A stretch of 45,000 nt of DNA from Glandiceps talaboti (taxonomy: Eukaryota; Hemichordata; Enteropneusta; Spengelidae), in the NCBI RefSeq assembly GCF_964340395.1, contig NC_135568.1, positions 4,883,079 through 4,928,078 of the forward strand, given 5' to 3'. The notes under the pieces were generated by a model. It was not told the DNA's origin. It searched no databases and was given only the letters and a program-made list of their open reading frames with translations. Shown piece by piece: positions 11,103-22,114 of the stretch. How positions within the stretch are numbered: position 1 is the stretch's first letter; each line of letters starts with the position of its first letter. Position numbers and translations under genes: made by a program.

Positions 11103-12849
11103 TTAACATATATACAATGTCTAATTATTGGTATTTTAACAATTTTTAGTGAATATGTTATTGGTTGTTAAAAAAATAATGCTCAAGTTAGACTTAGTTT
11201 ACTTTAAGTGAAAGCAGATTTGAAAACGATTTCTTTGTAACATTTCATTTAAAAAGAGACAGACTGGGAGAGTGATGAATTGCAAGGGGAAAATTATTCC
11301 TGACAACTAAGGAGCCGCAATGTTCAGAGGCCAATCGAGAATATTTCAAATTGAGCAATCTGTTTTGACAGAGTTTGAAATGATCGACAAACCTCTTTAT
11401 TTAAAATTTTGAACATTTAGTTATGTCAAATATCAATGCATTTTTACTAATGAAAAATGTTTTGAATTAATTCAATTTTCTCGAGAAAACTAGTCAAAGA
11501 TTTAGTTCATGTTTGTTCTCCTTTATTGTTAATTGTTGATAAAACAATCATTCAGTGTGAAAGGTGAAAAAACTCCAAAAAAAGCCATTTACACGATATA
11601 TCAACTATTTTTAAGCTTATATTCAGACTATTTATTTGAGAAACGAGACAATTAAGATTTCTTTTTTACTCTCATAATTATAACATTTTATAAAATAATT
11701 CACTAATTTCATCTTTGTTCAAATAATTATGGCATTTATGTAATTGATAGTTTATTTAATTACTTATTTTATGATAGTAATAATGGTGGTACCTATTTTA
11801 TAAAATGCCTTCCACAATTCATGTCATTACAGTGGTGTACAGTTATTACCCCTGGCACAGACCTGTATCAGTGCTATGGCCCTGTAGCAGAACTTCTCAA
11901 ACTCTGGGGAGCACATTTTGCTACAATAATGTTACTTTGTGTCTATCTTGTCTTGTAGTAACCCAAAACCTTCATTACTGCTGTTATATAAATGTATGTA
12001 GCTGGTATATGATGAGAAATGAACTGAGTTTGCACCCCAAAAATTTACACTCACTTCCAGACTCAGTGCAGATACAATTAATGCAAAGATATATGCCGTT
12101 GTACATTGTAAACAGGGAAATTATAAAATATGAATAACCTGGAAAGGGAGATTGGAGGCAGATAACTAGGCCCCTATAAATGTAGTCCAACCCTTGTATT
12201 ATGCATGCTGCAGGAAATTCGGACCATTTTTACCTTTTTGAATGTACATGTTCAAAAATGTTTAGAATCTGTGGCTTAAACTACTAAGACTAAGTTGGAT
12301 TACCAGAAACACAATTTTTTATTTGGCTTTATAAAAAACATAACATATTGCTTCGTCATGTTTTTATACATCATAGCTGTTGATAATCATTTTGCTATAT
12401 GGATTCTGGTTTGAATTATGTGTTATATTTATACATAAAATTCTTGTAATGTGTACACTGCTTCATGTAACCATTATTATGATAATGTTTTAGGTAAACC
12501 CTGAAATGTGCGAAAAACTCACAGTAGATTTCAATGTAACGTTCTAATAGAATGTTGATTTAATAAATACTGATAGTTTATATAAACTATTAAATAGTCC
12601 AGGCTTGATTACTTGTCATATCTCGTCAAACATTTTTTGTGTTCTCTGAGATCACGATAACATTTTTAATTACATAAAGATATTTTTACCTGGTATATTG
12701 TGCCTTGCATACAGTCTGGTACAGTGCACTGGGATTGAATTACATACATACATGACAACTCAAAGGCAAACACACCTCAATAATTCATTGATTCCCAAAG
12801 GAAATGAAAGCTAAGCAACACTTCATTGATTTGTGCATTGAATTCTCAC
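11103..12849. other. AT-rich stretch without genes
   Basis: It contains an 18-bp perfect palindrome ATAGTTTATATAAACTAT at 12,573-12,590. The 110-codon frame at 11,805-12,137 has no recognisable domain and no splice context. Confidence 0.5.
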
Positions 12850-13400
12850 TTTCAATGTAGCTGATATCCTTTTCACATTAGAACAAGAACCTTTATCACA
12901 AATTCTGTCTTATTTTAATATTTGCATAGATAAACATCAATTTGCATATTGATGAGGTCATGCATTGTGATATGCAAATTATCTTTCTTTGTGAAGCTCA
13001 TTTTCAACATAACTGATATCCTTTTCACATTAGAATACATCTTTATCACACACTCTATCTTATTTGAATATCTACATAGATAAACATCAATTTGCATATT
13101 GATGAGGTCATGCATTATGATATGCAAATTATCTTTCTTTGTTCAATACACTTTCAATATATTTGATATCCTTTTCACATTAGAACACACCTTATCCCAC
13201 ATTCTGTCTTATTTGAATATTTGCATAGATAAACATCAATTTGCATATTGATTAAGTATTGCATTATCATTTTTTGTTTACCTTAAATGTAGTGATATCC
13301 TTTTCTCATGAGAACAAGACCTTTATTACACAATCATTCTTATTTGAATATTTCCATCTATATATACATTAATTTGCATATTTATAAGATATTGCGTTAT
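12850..13400. repeat. ~150-bp tandem repeat, four copies, rich in octamer motifs
   Basis: The anchor GATATCCTTTTC recurs at 12,863, 13,015, 13,165 and 13,293 (spacings 152, 150 and 128). Units carry ATTTGCAT or its complement at 12,920, 12,940, 12,972, 13,090, 13,122, 13,219, 13,239 and 13,372, which is the POU-domain octamer. Within a unit, ATTTGCATA and TATGCAAAT form an inverted pair about 24 bases apart. Confidence 0.85.
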
Positions 13401-13762
13401 TGTTATTTTCATCTTTGCACATCAAAGGCAGACAATGAGACATTCATTGTAGTGGGCACTACATTGCTGATCCTTTTCTTAAATTTAGACCTAAGCAAGG
13501 TAAATAACTTACTTTTTTGCTTGTTTTGTCTTTTGACTTTATATTACACCTCATGCTGTTATTAGCAACTATTTCCCTCAGTTTTCAGTCTTGGGGTAAT
13601 CAGTAGTTGCTACATAACAGTCCTCAGGGTAATATACATCTGTAAGTGCATCATGTTACCTATCATGCAGTCAGGCCACTATTCTTTATTCTTGCTAATA
13701 CAAATTACATTTATGTAAAGAAGTTTATTAAACTGTATTACTATCCCTTTTCTAACTGTTGC
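13401..13762. other. AT-rich spacer between two tandem arrays
   Basis: No feature was seen. The short readings are low-complexity. Confidence 0.45.
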
Positions 13763-15545
13763 CTAGAGACTTGGCTATCTGACTTGACATACTGGTTTGA
13801 CAGTATAGCCCACAGACTTGGCTATCTGACTTGACATGCTGACTTGACAGTATAGCCCAGAGACTTGGCTATCTGACTTGACATACTGGTTTGACAGTGT
13901 AACCCAGGGACTTGGCTATCTAACTTGACAGTATAGCCCAGAGACTTGGCTATCTGACTTGACATACTGACTTGACAGTATAGCCCAGAGACTTGGCTAT
14001 CTTCCTTGACATACTGACTTGACAGTATAGCCCACAGACTTGGCTATCTGACTTGACATACTGGTATAGCCCAGAGGCTTGGCTATCTGACTTGACATAT
14101 TGGCATGACAGTATAGCCCAGAGGCTTGGCTATCTGACTTGACATATTGGCATGACAGTATAGCCCAGAGGCTTGGCTATCTGATTTGACATATTGGCAT
14201 GACAGTATAGCCCAGAGGCTTGGCTATCTGACTTGACATATTGGCATGACAGTATAGCCCAGAGGCTTGGCTATCTGATTTGACATATTGGCTTGACAGT
14301 ATAGCCCAGAGACTTGGCTATCTGACTTGACATACTGGTTTGACAGTATAGCCCAGAGACTTGGCTATCTGACTTGACATATTGGCATGACAGTATAGCC
14401 CAGAGACTTGGCTATCTGACTTGACATATTGGCTTGACAGTATATCCCAGAGACTTGGCTATCTGACTTGACATATTGGCTTGACAGTATAGCCCAGAGA
14501 CTTGGCTATCTGACTTATACTGGTTTCACAGTGTAGCCCAAAGACTTGGCTATCTGACTTGACATACTGGTTTGACAGTGTAACCCAGGGACTTGGCTAT
14601 CTAACTTGACAGTATAGCCCAGAGACTTGACTATCTGACTTGACATACTGGTTTGACAGTATAGCCCAGAGACTTGGCTATCTTCCTTGACATACTGACT
14701 TGACAGTATAGCCCACAGACTTGGCTATCTGACTTGACATACTGGTATAGCCCAGAGGCTTGGCTATCTGACTTGACATATTGGCATGACAGTATAGCCC
14801 AGAGGCTTGGCTATCTGATTTGACATATTGGCATGACAGTATAGCCCAGAGGCTTGGCTATCTGACTTGACATATTGGCATGACAGTATAGCCCAGAGGC
14901 TTGGCTATCTGATTTGACATATTGGCTTGACAATATAGCCCAGAGACTTGGCTATCTGACTTGACATACTGGTTTGACAGTATAGCCCAGAGACTTGGCT
15001 ATCTGACTTGACATATTGGCATGACAGTATAGCCCAGAGACTTGGCTATCTGACTTGACATATTGGCTTGACAGTATAGCCCAGAGACTTGGCTATCTGA
15101 CTTGACATATTGGCTTGACAGTATAGCCCAGAGACTTGGCTATCTGACTTGACATACTGGTTTGACAGTATAGCCCAGAGACTTGGCTATCTGACTTGAC
15201 ATATTGGCTTGACAGTATAGCCCAGAGACTTGGCTATCTGACTTGACATACTGGTTTGACAGTATAGCCCAGAGACTTGGCTATCTGACTTGACATACTG
15301 GTTTCACAGTGTAGCCCAAAGACTTGGCTATCTGACTTGACATACTGGCTTGACAGTGTAGCCCAGAGACTTGGCTATCTGACTTGACATACTGACTTGA
15401 CAGTATAGCCCAGAGACTTGGCTATCTGACTTGACATACTGACTTGACAGTATAGCCCAGAGACTTGGCTATCTGACTTGACATACTGACTTGACAGTAT
15501 AGCCCAGAGACTTGGCTATCTGACTCAACATACTGGTTTGACTGC
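13763..15545 (+). repeat. 47-bp minisatellite array, about 38 copies, with higher-order repeat
   Basis: The unit reads roughly AGACTTGGCTATCTGACTTG, then ACATACTGRYTTGACAGTAT, then AGCCCAG. Each unit has two overlapping inverted repeats: ATACTG with CAGTAT around a 6-base loop, and ATAGCC with GGCTAT around a 9-base loop. Some units are shortened (for example CATACTGGTATAGCCC at about 14,060). Distinct variants recur exactly 681 bp apart (AACCCAGGGA at 13,901 and 14,582; CTTCCTTGAC at 14,001 and 14,682), so a block of about 14.5 units was duplicated as a whole. There is no long open frame. Confidence 0.95.
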
Positions 15546-15570
15546 TCTGGCAAACAACACATATTTAAGT

Positions 15571-15602
15571 CCAATAGCCAAGTCTCAGGGCTAAGCTATC
15601 TT
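15571..15602 (-). repeat. Inverted partial unit next to the 47-bp array
   Basis: ATAGCCAAGTCTCAGGGCTA is the reverse complement of the unit core TAGCCCTGAGACTTGGCTAT (one extra difference). It sits about 25-30 bp after the last direct unit, so the array ends with an opposed copy. Confidence 0.6.
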
Positions 15603-16050
15603 ATTAAGATGATAATGTATCTATTGTATAAAACCTGCCCATTAAATCTGTTGTACATGCTTGCCTGCTTTTTATAACAACTAATTGAAGACTAACGTAG
15701 AAATACATTAATTTTGATTTAATATTTCATTCTTGTCTGTGAACAGACTAATTATACCGAAGACTCTGAGAACAAATAAAGACAGCGTCAATAGCGACTT
15801 GTTAGCACCATGACTGTTCCCATGGTGTTTATCAATATTCTCAACCAAATGTTGGATTGTCATGGTAACAACTGCAAGCTGAATAACCAATTTGCTGTCT
15901 GACATTTCATCAAATGTTTGCCATAGTACGGAAATATGTTTGTTTCAGCATATGGGATTAATGCCTGTGAATTATTAATACCTGTAGTCATATAGATTAT
16001 TAATTTATTTTATGCGTCTATTTCATTTAGTAATTGTGCTCCAAAGCAGA
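15603..16050. other. AT-rich stretch without recognised features
   Basis: No gene or repeat signal was supported. The 65-codon minus-strand frame at 15,708-15,905 has no recognised domain. Confidence 0.4.
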
Positions 16051-16074
16051 TGCTACACTTTATAATATAGAGTC

Positions 16075-16290
16075 ATCACCTGTAATTACATCAAGTTGAT
16101 CGAGTCATTTTACGATTTTATATCACCTACAATTACTTGTGGGTTCAGAGAAACATCACATCACCTATAATTACTTGCATTTTCAGATAAACATCAAGTT
16201 GATCGAGTCATTTTATGATTTTACATCACCTACATGTACAATTACTTGTGATTTCAGAGAAACATCAAGTTGATCTCAAGTATGCCTTTA
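16075..16290 (+). repeat. Degenerate tandem repeat, 3 copies
   Basis: CATCAAGTTGATC recurs near 16,090, 16,193 and 16,264 with intervening ATCACCTACAATTACTTG phrases. Confidence 0.65.
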
Positions 16291-16420
16291 CATTGTATCA
16301 TTAGTATGGGCAACATTGCCTCATGGGAGTCAATAGCTGATGAATATTAATAACTCTTAGTAGTAGTTATTTCTTAGAATGTAAAACATCTCTCATGAAT
16401 ATTCATTTATTTACTGTTTG

Positions 16421-16440
16421 GGGGGGGGGGGGAGGGGGGT
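16421..16440 (+). repeat. G-run
   Basis: Twelve Gs, an A, then six Gs. It could form a G-quadruplex. Similar runs are at 4457-4468, 31,346-31,364 and, on the other strand, about 41,683-41,697. Confidence 0.9.
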
Positions 16441-16554
16441 AGTTGCTGCATAGTAGTCCAAGGGGTTATAGATGTCTACCAGTGCCATCATAGTCAAGCA
16501 GTCAGTGCATATATGTACTATAACTATACTATATTTACTTAGCAAAGCAACCAT

Positions 16555-17000
16555 AACACAGTATGTAGTAATGTTGCAGTGTTTACTTTGATAGTGCAGT
16601 AATCAGAACACAGGATATAGTAATGTTGCAGCATTTACGTAGTGCAGTAACCATAACACATGAAGTAGTAATGTTGCAGTACACCTAGTGGCTAAGTGCA
16701 GTAAAACAATTGATGTAGTAATGTTGCAGTATTTACTTAGTGGCTAAGTGCAGTAACCATAACACATGATGTAGTAATGTTGCAGTACACCTAGTGGCTA
16801 AGTGCAGTAAAACAATTGATGTAGTAATGTTTCAGTATTTACTTAGTCGCTAAGTGCCGTAACCATAACACATGATGTAGTAATGTTGCAGTATTTACAT
16901 GTACTTAGTAGCTAAGTGCCGTAACCATAACACATGATGTAGTAATATTGCAGTATTTACTCAGTGGCAAAGTGCAGTAACCATAACACAGGACTTAAAG
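16555..17000 (+). repeat. 50-62-bp minisatellite, 8 copies
   Basis: GTAGTAATGTTGCAGT anchors at 16,565, 16,617, 16,665, 16,715, 16,771, 16,821, 16,877 and 16,939. Between them, CTAAGTGCAGTAACCATAAC alternates with a shorter CAGTAAAACAATTGATG form, suggesting a two-unit pattern. Confidence 0.85.
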
Positions 17001-17267
17001 TGATGTTACAGTGTAACTACTAATACTTAGCATGGACTATAAAGCTCTATTGATACTGTAGGTATTTTAACAATCACCATTATTGATCAGCTGGTACGTA
17101 CCCGTATTCAATGAATGAATTGTTCACCCAACTGTAAGAACTTTGTAGAGGGCCCCAATAGACTTAGTCAATAGTCCTTAATGATATCACAGTCTGGTGT
17201 TAATGCTGCAAAATTCTGCTACTTATTAATTGGAGTCATAACGGCAAAATACTGTTATGTGTGTATG

Positions 17268-17342
17268 TGAATATCAATGCTTCATTTGTTACGTTCTCTT
17301 GTCAATGTCACTTCTTGTGTACATGGTTTAATAAATAAATAA

Positions 17343-17373
<31 letters not shown>

Positions 17374-17539
17374 TGTATGTATGTATGTATGTATGTATGT
17401 ATGTATGTATGTATGTGTGTGTGTGTGTTTGTGTGTGTATGTATGTATGTATGTATGTATGTATGTATGTATGTATGTATGTATGCATGCATGCATGCAT
17501 GCATGCATGCATGCATGTATGTATGTATGTATGTATGTA

Positions 17540-17618
<79 letters not shown>

Positions 17619-18034
17619 ATGTATGTGTGTATGTGTGTATGTGTGTATGTGTGTGTGTGCATGTGTGCATGTATGTATGTATGTATGTATGTATGTATGT
17701 ATGTATGTATGTATGTATGTATGTGTATGTATGTATGTGTGTATGTGTATATGTATGTATGTAAGTATGTATGTATGTATGAGTGTATGTATGTATGTAT
17801 GTATGTATGTATGTATGTATGTCTGTCTGTCTATGTGTGTATGTGTGTGTGTGTATGTGTGTACGAGTGTGTGTATGAGTGTGTATATGTGGACGTGTGT
17901 GCATGCGTGTGTGAGTACGTACATGTGTACATACATACGTATGATATAATATTTTTACAAAATTTATTTATTAAGCCGTGTACACAAGAAATGATGTTGG
18001 CAAGAAAATATACCAAATGAAGCATTGATGTTCA
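17268..18034. mobile_element. Foldback element with a microsatellite core
   Basis: The left arm 17,268-17,343 and right arm 17,961-18,034 are reverse complements at about 80% identity over 70 bp or more. Left arm phrases TCAATGCTTCATTTG, CTTCTTGTGTACATGG and TTTAATAAATAAATA are mirrored in the right arm as CAAATGAAGCATTGA, CGTGTACACAAGAAATG and TTTATTTATTAA. Everything between is tetranucleotide repeat. This looks like a non-autonomous element whose core is, or became, a microsatellite. Confidence 0.65.
17344..17945 (+). repeat. Compound tetranucleotide microsatellite (GTAT, GCAT, GTCT)
   Basis: Blocks in order: (TATG)n with a GT run, (GCAT)n at about 17,484-17,516, (TATG)n, a long pure (GTCT)n at about 17,541-17,618, a mixed GTGTAT section, (TATG)n, and a degenerate GT-rich end. 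The 120-220-codon frames through it encode only MYVC or HTYI type repeats and are not genes. Confidence 0.98.
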
Positions 18035-18874
18035 AATCAATTACACTTACAATGTCTTGAAAATATTAAGTTTATCACTGAAATACCTAGCTGTGACACT
18101 ATACATAGAGTTGTTCTGATTGAGGATTGGTTTAATTTCTTATTAGCAGAAACAGCTGTGTAGACACAGTCTCTCTATTTTGTTGATATGGATACTAATG
18201 TCCATTTCATTTTAAAGTAACACATTGCCATTGTATCGCTGTTACTCATGCATACTAATACCTTAGTGTATCTATAGATTCTATAAGTAAAAAGAGAACT
18301 GGTGGTATCATTTTAATAGTGGAGGGCAGAAGTCCAAATAGGGAACCCAAAGCCGATGATTTTTGAAATCAGATTTTATCAGTCAGATACATTTATACAT
18401 GCTTTTAAAATTTTGATTAATTAAAAAAAATACGCATTCTACAAATGTATAAATGCTTTCAAATTCATAAGATAAAATTATTTTTTTGTATGAAAATGGT
18501 TTAAAATTACCATAAGAACATGATTTAGTCATTAGAAATACTAGTAAGTGAATGTAGATAACATTGCAATCCGAAGTGTTGTTCTCTAATTAATGAAAGT
18601 ATTTTTTGTTGTGGATCAAAATGATGGAAATTATTCTTCCTGTGTGTTATTTCATAGTAAAGGATACATGCAGGGGATTACTAAATTTTGGTAGATCACA
18701 ACAAGATGATGTGCATCAGTGGCAGTCATCAATTAGCATAGAGGACACACTGGTTAATAGTATCGATGGAGCAATGTCGAAGTGATTTGGTTTAAATAGA
18801 AAGACTTGGTAAGCAATACTGTATTTTTATAGTCCAGTTCCTGTATGATGCGTCACAATTACCATGGTCATTTT
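18035..18874. other. AT-rich stretch without recognised features
   Basis: No coding, RNA or repeat signal could be supported. Confidence 0.5.
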
Positions 18875-18875
18875 C

Positions 18876-19152
18876 ATTCATGTATAGGGAAAGTCGTTAT
18901 TCTAGCACAGAAATCTGTGCTACCCCGAACTGCATTCATATAATGTGATGATGTTATCTCGTCTCCACATGATTTTAGTTTCAGACTGGAGAGGTAGAGT
19001 TCAGTTAAAGAGCAATTGTCTAAAGGAACTAACCAATTGTAACTGTCTGTCAATTTGTGATGGATTACTTCTGACATGCATCGTTTACCTTTCGCCCAGC
19101 AGGGGTAGCACAAATTTCTGTGTCAGAATAACGACTTTCCCTGTACATGAAT
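18876..19152. mobile_element. MITE-like element with ~50-bp terminal inverted repeats
   Basis: The left end reads GGGAAAGTCGTTATTCTAGC then ACAGAAATCTGTGCTACCCC. The right end is its inverse: GGGGTAGCACAAATTTCTGT then GTCAGAATAACGACTTTCCC. Only a few mismatches occur over 50 bp. The element is 277 bp long and non-coding. A target-site duplication could not be settled because the outermost bases (ATTCATGTA / TACATGAAT) are themselves part of the inverted repeat. Confidence 0.85.
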
Positions 19153-19350
19153 GGAGATGATATCATGTCATATCGTCATTTCTTTGTTACATTATATCTG
19201 AATATAGTGTGTATCTTCTACCAGTAATTAGAGATGTTCAATTTATGCTATAGGAGTTTGAATAACATAATTAAATTAGTCGATTTTAATGTGAAACTAA
19301 AGTATATATAACCACCAAGAACCATACTGTTTGTACAGGTAACAAAGAGT

Positions 19351-19498
19351 GGCAAAAAAATGAACAGCTGTAGGGCAAAGTGATCTAGATCTACATGTAG
19401 CACTTTGAAGGTGTCTCAGTGTTTACACTCTCGCATTTTGTTGTTTTTGGCGAAGTGCTAGATCGGCCACTTTGCCCCGCAACTGTTCATTTTTTGAC
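19351..19498. mobile_element. Short foldback/MITE-like element
   Basis: AAAAAATGAACAGCTGTAGG with GGCAAAGTG (left, 19,354-19,382) pairs with CACTTTGCC and CCGCAACTGTTCATTTTTT (right, 19,468-19,496). The match resumes further in as AGCACTTTG versus CGAAGTGCT. The left arm has a small extra CTACATGTAG-type palindrome relative to the right. Total about 150 bp, non-coding. Confidence 0.8.
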
Positions 19499-20020
19499 CC
19501 CCTTACATAGCTCGTTTGAGATTGTAATTGTGGCCCCAAAATGATATTGCTATATCTGTATCATCCCATAATACCTGGTGTATCTTTGACTGGTTACTAG
19601 ATTTGAGTCAATGTATGTTTTAGAAATTTAGATTACAGTATTAGTGTATTTCATTAGGAGAGAAAAGTAAACACCAAAACCCATACACAGTTTTGGATTT
19701 TTGGCACCCTAAAAAATTGTCATACAGTTGTTTCTGTATTATACAAGAATATCTCAGTTGATGAATCCTTGATATGGTTCAACATATGTTTTTAGAAATT
19801 TGAATATTATAATTAGTATACTAGTATTTTAAAACGAATTTAAAGTAACTACCAAACACCTTACAGTTATGGAATTATTGACGCCTGAAAAAAAATGATG
19901 TCATGTATTTAATAGTTTTGTACCGTATCGGAATATTTGGTTAGTGTTCTACAAGTGGACAAACATAATTCAACATATATTTTAGACGTTTGAATAACAT
20001 GATCAATATATACTTTATAG
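19499..20020. other. AT-rich stretch with loose internal similarity
   Basis: Phrases such as 'CAACATATRTTTTAGA..TTTGAATA' and 'AAACACCATACAGTTNTGGA..TTGNCNCC' recur about every 170 bp (19,610-20,340), suggesting an old, strongly diverged tandem repeat. No genes. Confidence 0.4.
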
Positions 20021-20218
20021 TAATGAAATTTTGAAGTCACAGAAGCAAAAATTCCTGGAAGTGAATCCCAAATATTCATCGATATCTCATCAGCGTCATC
20101 AGGGTGTACTACTACAATAGGCTATTGTCACATGTCTCTGAATGCTGACGAGATGTCAGCAAAAATTTCGGCTTCACTTCCAACAATTTTTTGGTTCTGT
20201 GAGTTGAAATTTTCCTTA
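20021..20218. mobile_element. Foldback/MITE-like element, family F1 copy 2 (best copy)
   Basis: Arms of about 75 bp. Left GTCACAGAAGCAAAAATTCC, then GGAAGTGAATCC and ATATCTCATCAGCGTCATCA; right GCTGACGAGATGTCAGC, then CTTCACTTCCAACAATTTTT and TGGTTCTGTGAGTTGAAATT. The right arm also has its own small hairpin (GCTGAC with GTCAGC). Sequences of this style occur near the ends of Penelope-like and other invertebrate retroelements, but no coding remnant is here to prove a link. Confidence 0.7.
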
Positions 20219-20769
20219 CTTTTAGTTAAGTATTAACCCAAAGTCTATGAACATTCATTCTCATATGCTCAGTGTATTTCTATGAATCGAAACTACCTGC
20301 CAGGAACCATACAGTTTTATTTCATACCAAAAAATGATGTCATATTGTTATTTCTGTATCATATCTGTAAACTCCCTCAATAGTATTTGTATTGGGAAAT
20401 AACTGGTATACAGAAATCCAAACCTAACTATCACACAAGATTTGAAGCTAGTACTAATATACTTAGATATAAATAGACCATTATTGTCATGTACCAAAAA
20501 CATTGAATATGAATTACATGGTTAGGGATGATGGTAGACAGAATCAAGTGATATCATGTATTTCTGTAAGTAATTGAACAATTTCTAGTGAATATGTTGT
20601 GAGATTTTTGATGAAGGAAATGCTCCATTTCAAATGTTTACATGAGCCATAAATTGCAGCTTTGGAGTCATTACACTAATTATTGTTCCTATGGTTACAA
20701 CATACTGTAAGCGTAGATATTTTTGATTCCACAAAACTTAGTGATTTTACAGCCCTTCGTTGTTGAAGT

Positions 20770-21235
20770 CTAATTTTTACTAATTACCAGACTGGTACAT
20801 TGTATTCATGTACAAGAAGGTATTTTAGTCACTACTTATTTTTACTATTTACCATTGAACTGGTACATTGTGTTCATGTACAAAAAGCCATTTTAGTCAC
20901 TTCTAATTTTTAGTAATTACCAGACTGGTACATTGTGTTCATGTACAAGAAGGTATTTTAGTCACTACTTATTTTTACTAATTACCAGACTGGAACACCG
21001 TGTTCATGTACAAGAAGGTATTTTAGTCACTACTTATTTTTACTAATTACCAGACTGGAACACCGTGTTCATGTACAAGAAGGTATTTTAGTCACTACTT
21101 ATTTTTACTAATTACCAGACTGGAACACCGTGTTCATGTACAAGAAGGCATTTTAGTCACTACTTATTTTTACTAATTACCAGACTGGTACATTGTGTTC
21201 ATATACAAGAAGGCATTTTAGTCACTAGTTATTTT
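20770..21235 (+). repeat. 65-66-bp minisatellite, about 7 copies
   Basis: TTACTAATTACCAGACTGG recurs at about 65-bp spacing (20,783; 20,915; 20,980; 21,046; 21,111; 21,177, with a variant near 20,845). Each unit also contains GTTCATGTACAAGAAGG and TTTTAGTCACTACTTATTTT. A lone diverged unit is at 21,711-21,780, about 470 bp downstream. Confidence 0.9.
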
Positions 21236-21710
21236 TCGCGTTTTTGTTTTCGAATGAAATGTGTGAAAATAAGACTTAGAGCAGAAATTTCCAAGTTTAC
21301 AGTAACTTAGGTGACTCAAGCGTCATGGGTGAGGTACAGCAATTTGAAGAGCCAGACATGCTGGACATATTTAATTCATGATAAGTACGGCCCTTTTGTT
21401 AAGCGACCCTGTAAATCTTTTCAATGGAAATTAATGGTAATCAATCGCGCTTTGTTAAAAGGAACAATGAAGGGATTTGTGTGGTTGCAATGAGCATTGA
21501 CGTATATAGTGTACTGGGCTGTAGTAACGCCATAAACACATCCTATAAACCCATGCCAAATTATTTGTAAAGAGGAATTTCATAAAAACCAACATCTCAC
21601 ACACAAAAATGTATCAACACAACGCATATTGACTCTATTGTAAACATATATTTTCGCCACTAGAAAATTTTGAAATTCTGCAGTCTTCAGCTAGTTCTCA
21701 CAGACTAACT
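21236..21710. other. Spacer between the 65-bp array and its lone unit
   Basis: A 60-codon plus-strand frame (21,311-21,493) reads through here without a recognised domain. AAGACTTAGAGCAGAAATTTCC (21,271) resembles AAACTCTTTCACAAAAATTTCC after the lone unit, so flanking sequence may have been duplicated with the unit. Confidence 0.4.
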
Positions 21711-21790
21711 TTCACTAATTACCAGACTGGTACATTGTGTTTATGTGTAAGAAGGCATTTTAGTCACTACTTATTTTTGTATTTCGTTTT
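21711..21790 (+). repeat. Lone 65-bp minisatellite unit
   Basis: CTAATTACCAGACTGGTACA, then GAAGGCATTTTAGTCACTAC. It matches the array units closely and is followed by the same 'TTTTNGTTTTC-AGTGAAAT' flank seen after the array. Confidence 0.8.
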
Positions 21791-22110
21791 CCAGTGAAAT
21801 AAGTGAAAATAAACTCTTTCACAAAAATTTCCATGTTTATAGTATTACTGAAAATTCTAGCCCATATATTTCCAGGAGACAGAGCGCCTCATTGGTTGGT
21901 CTATAGTTCTGTCAAAACCAAGCTGTGAGGTAGTCTATAAAGATATATGACTGTCTTAACACCCTATCAGCTATCACTTCATAGATGATTTAGGATTGAA
22001 CTACAAGATATATCTTATATACATGTATTCTATCGTATATCAAGATTATTTATAAAGGTAACCTGGACTGCTAAGGTACTATTTTGATTCTATTAACTTC
22101 ATAACAGGTT
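21791..22110. other. Short stretch without recognised features
   Basis: AT-rich. No gene or repeat was identified. Confidence 0.4.
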
Positions 22111-22114
22111 AAAA

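Noticed and set aside
13763-15545. CRISPR array
   Set aside because: The units are contiguous tandem repeats with no unique spacers, and the sequence is animal DNA.
17282-18025. Overlapping frames of 126-223 codons on both strands (MYVC, HTYI, LSVC, RQTD repeats)
   Set aside because: They are translations of tetranucleotide microsatellites; a 4-bp repeat stays open in several frames at once and on both strands.
20140-20180. Hammerhead ribozyme core (CTGACGAG)
   Set aside because: The required GAAA segment after stem II is absent and the third stem cannot be drawn; only the CTGANGA-like string is present.
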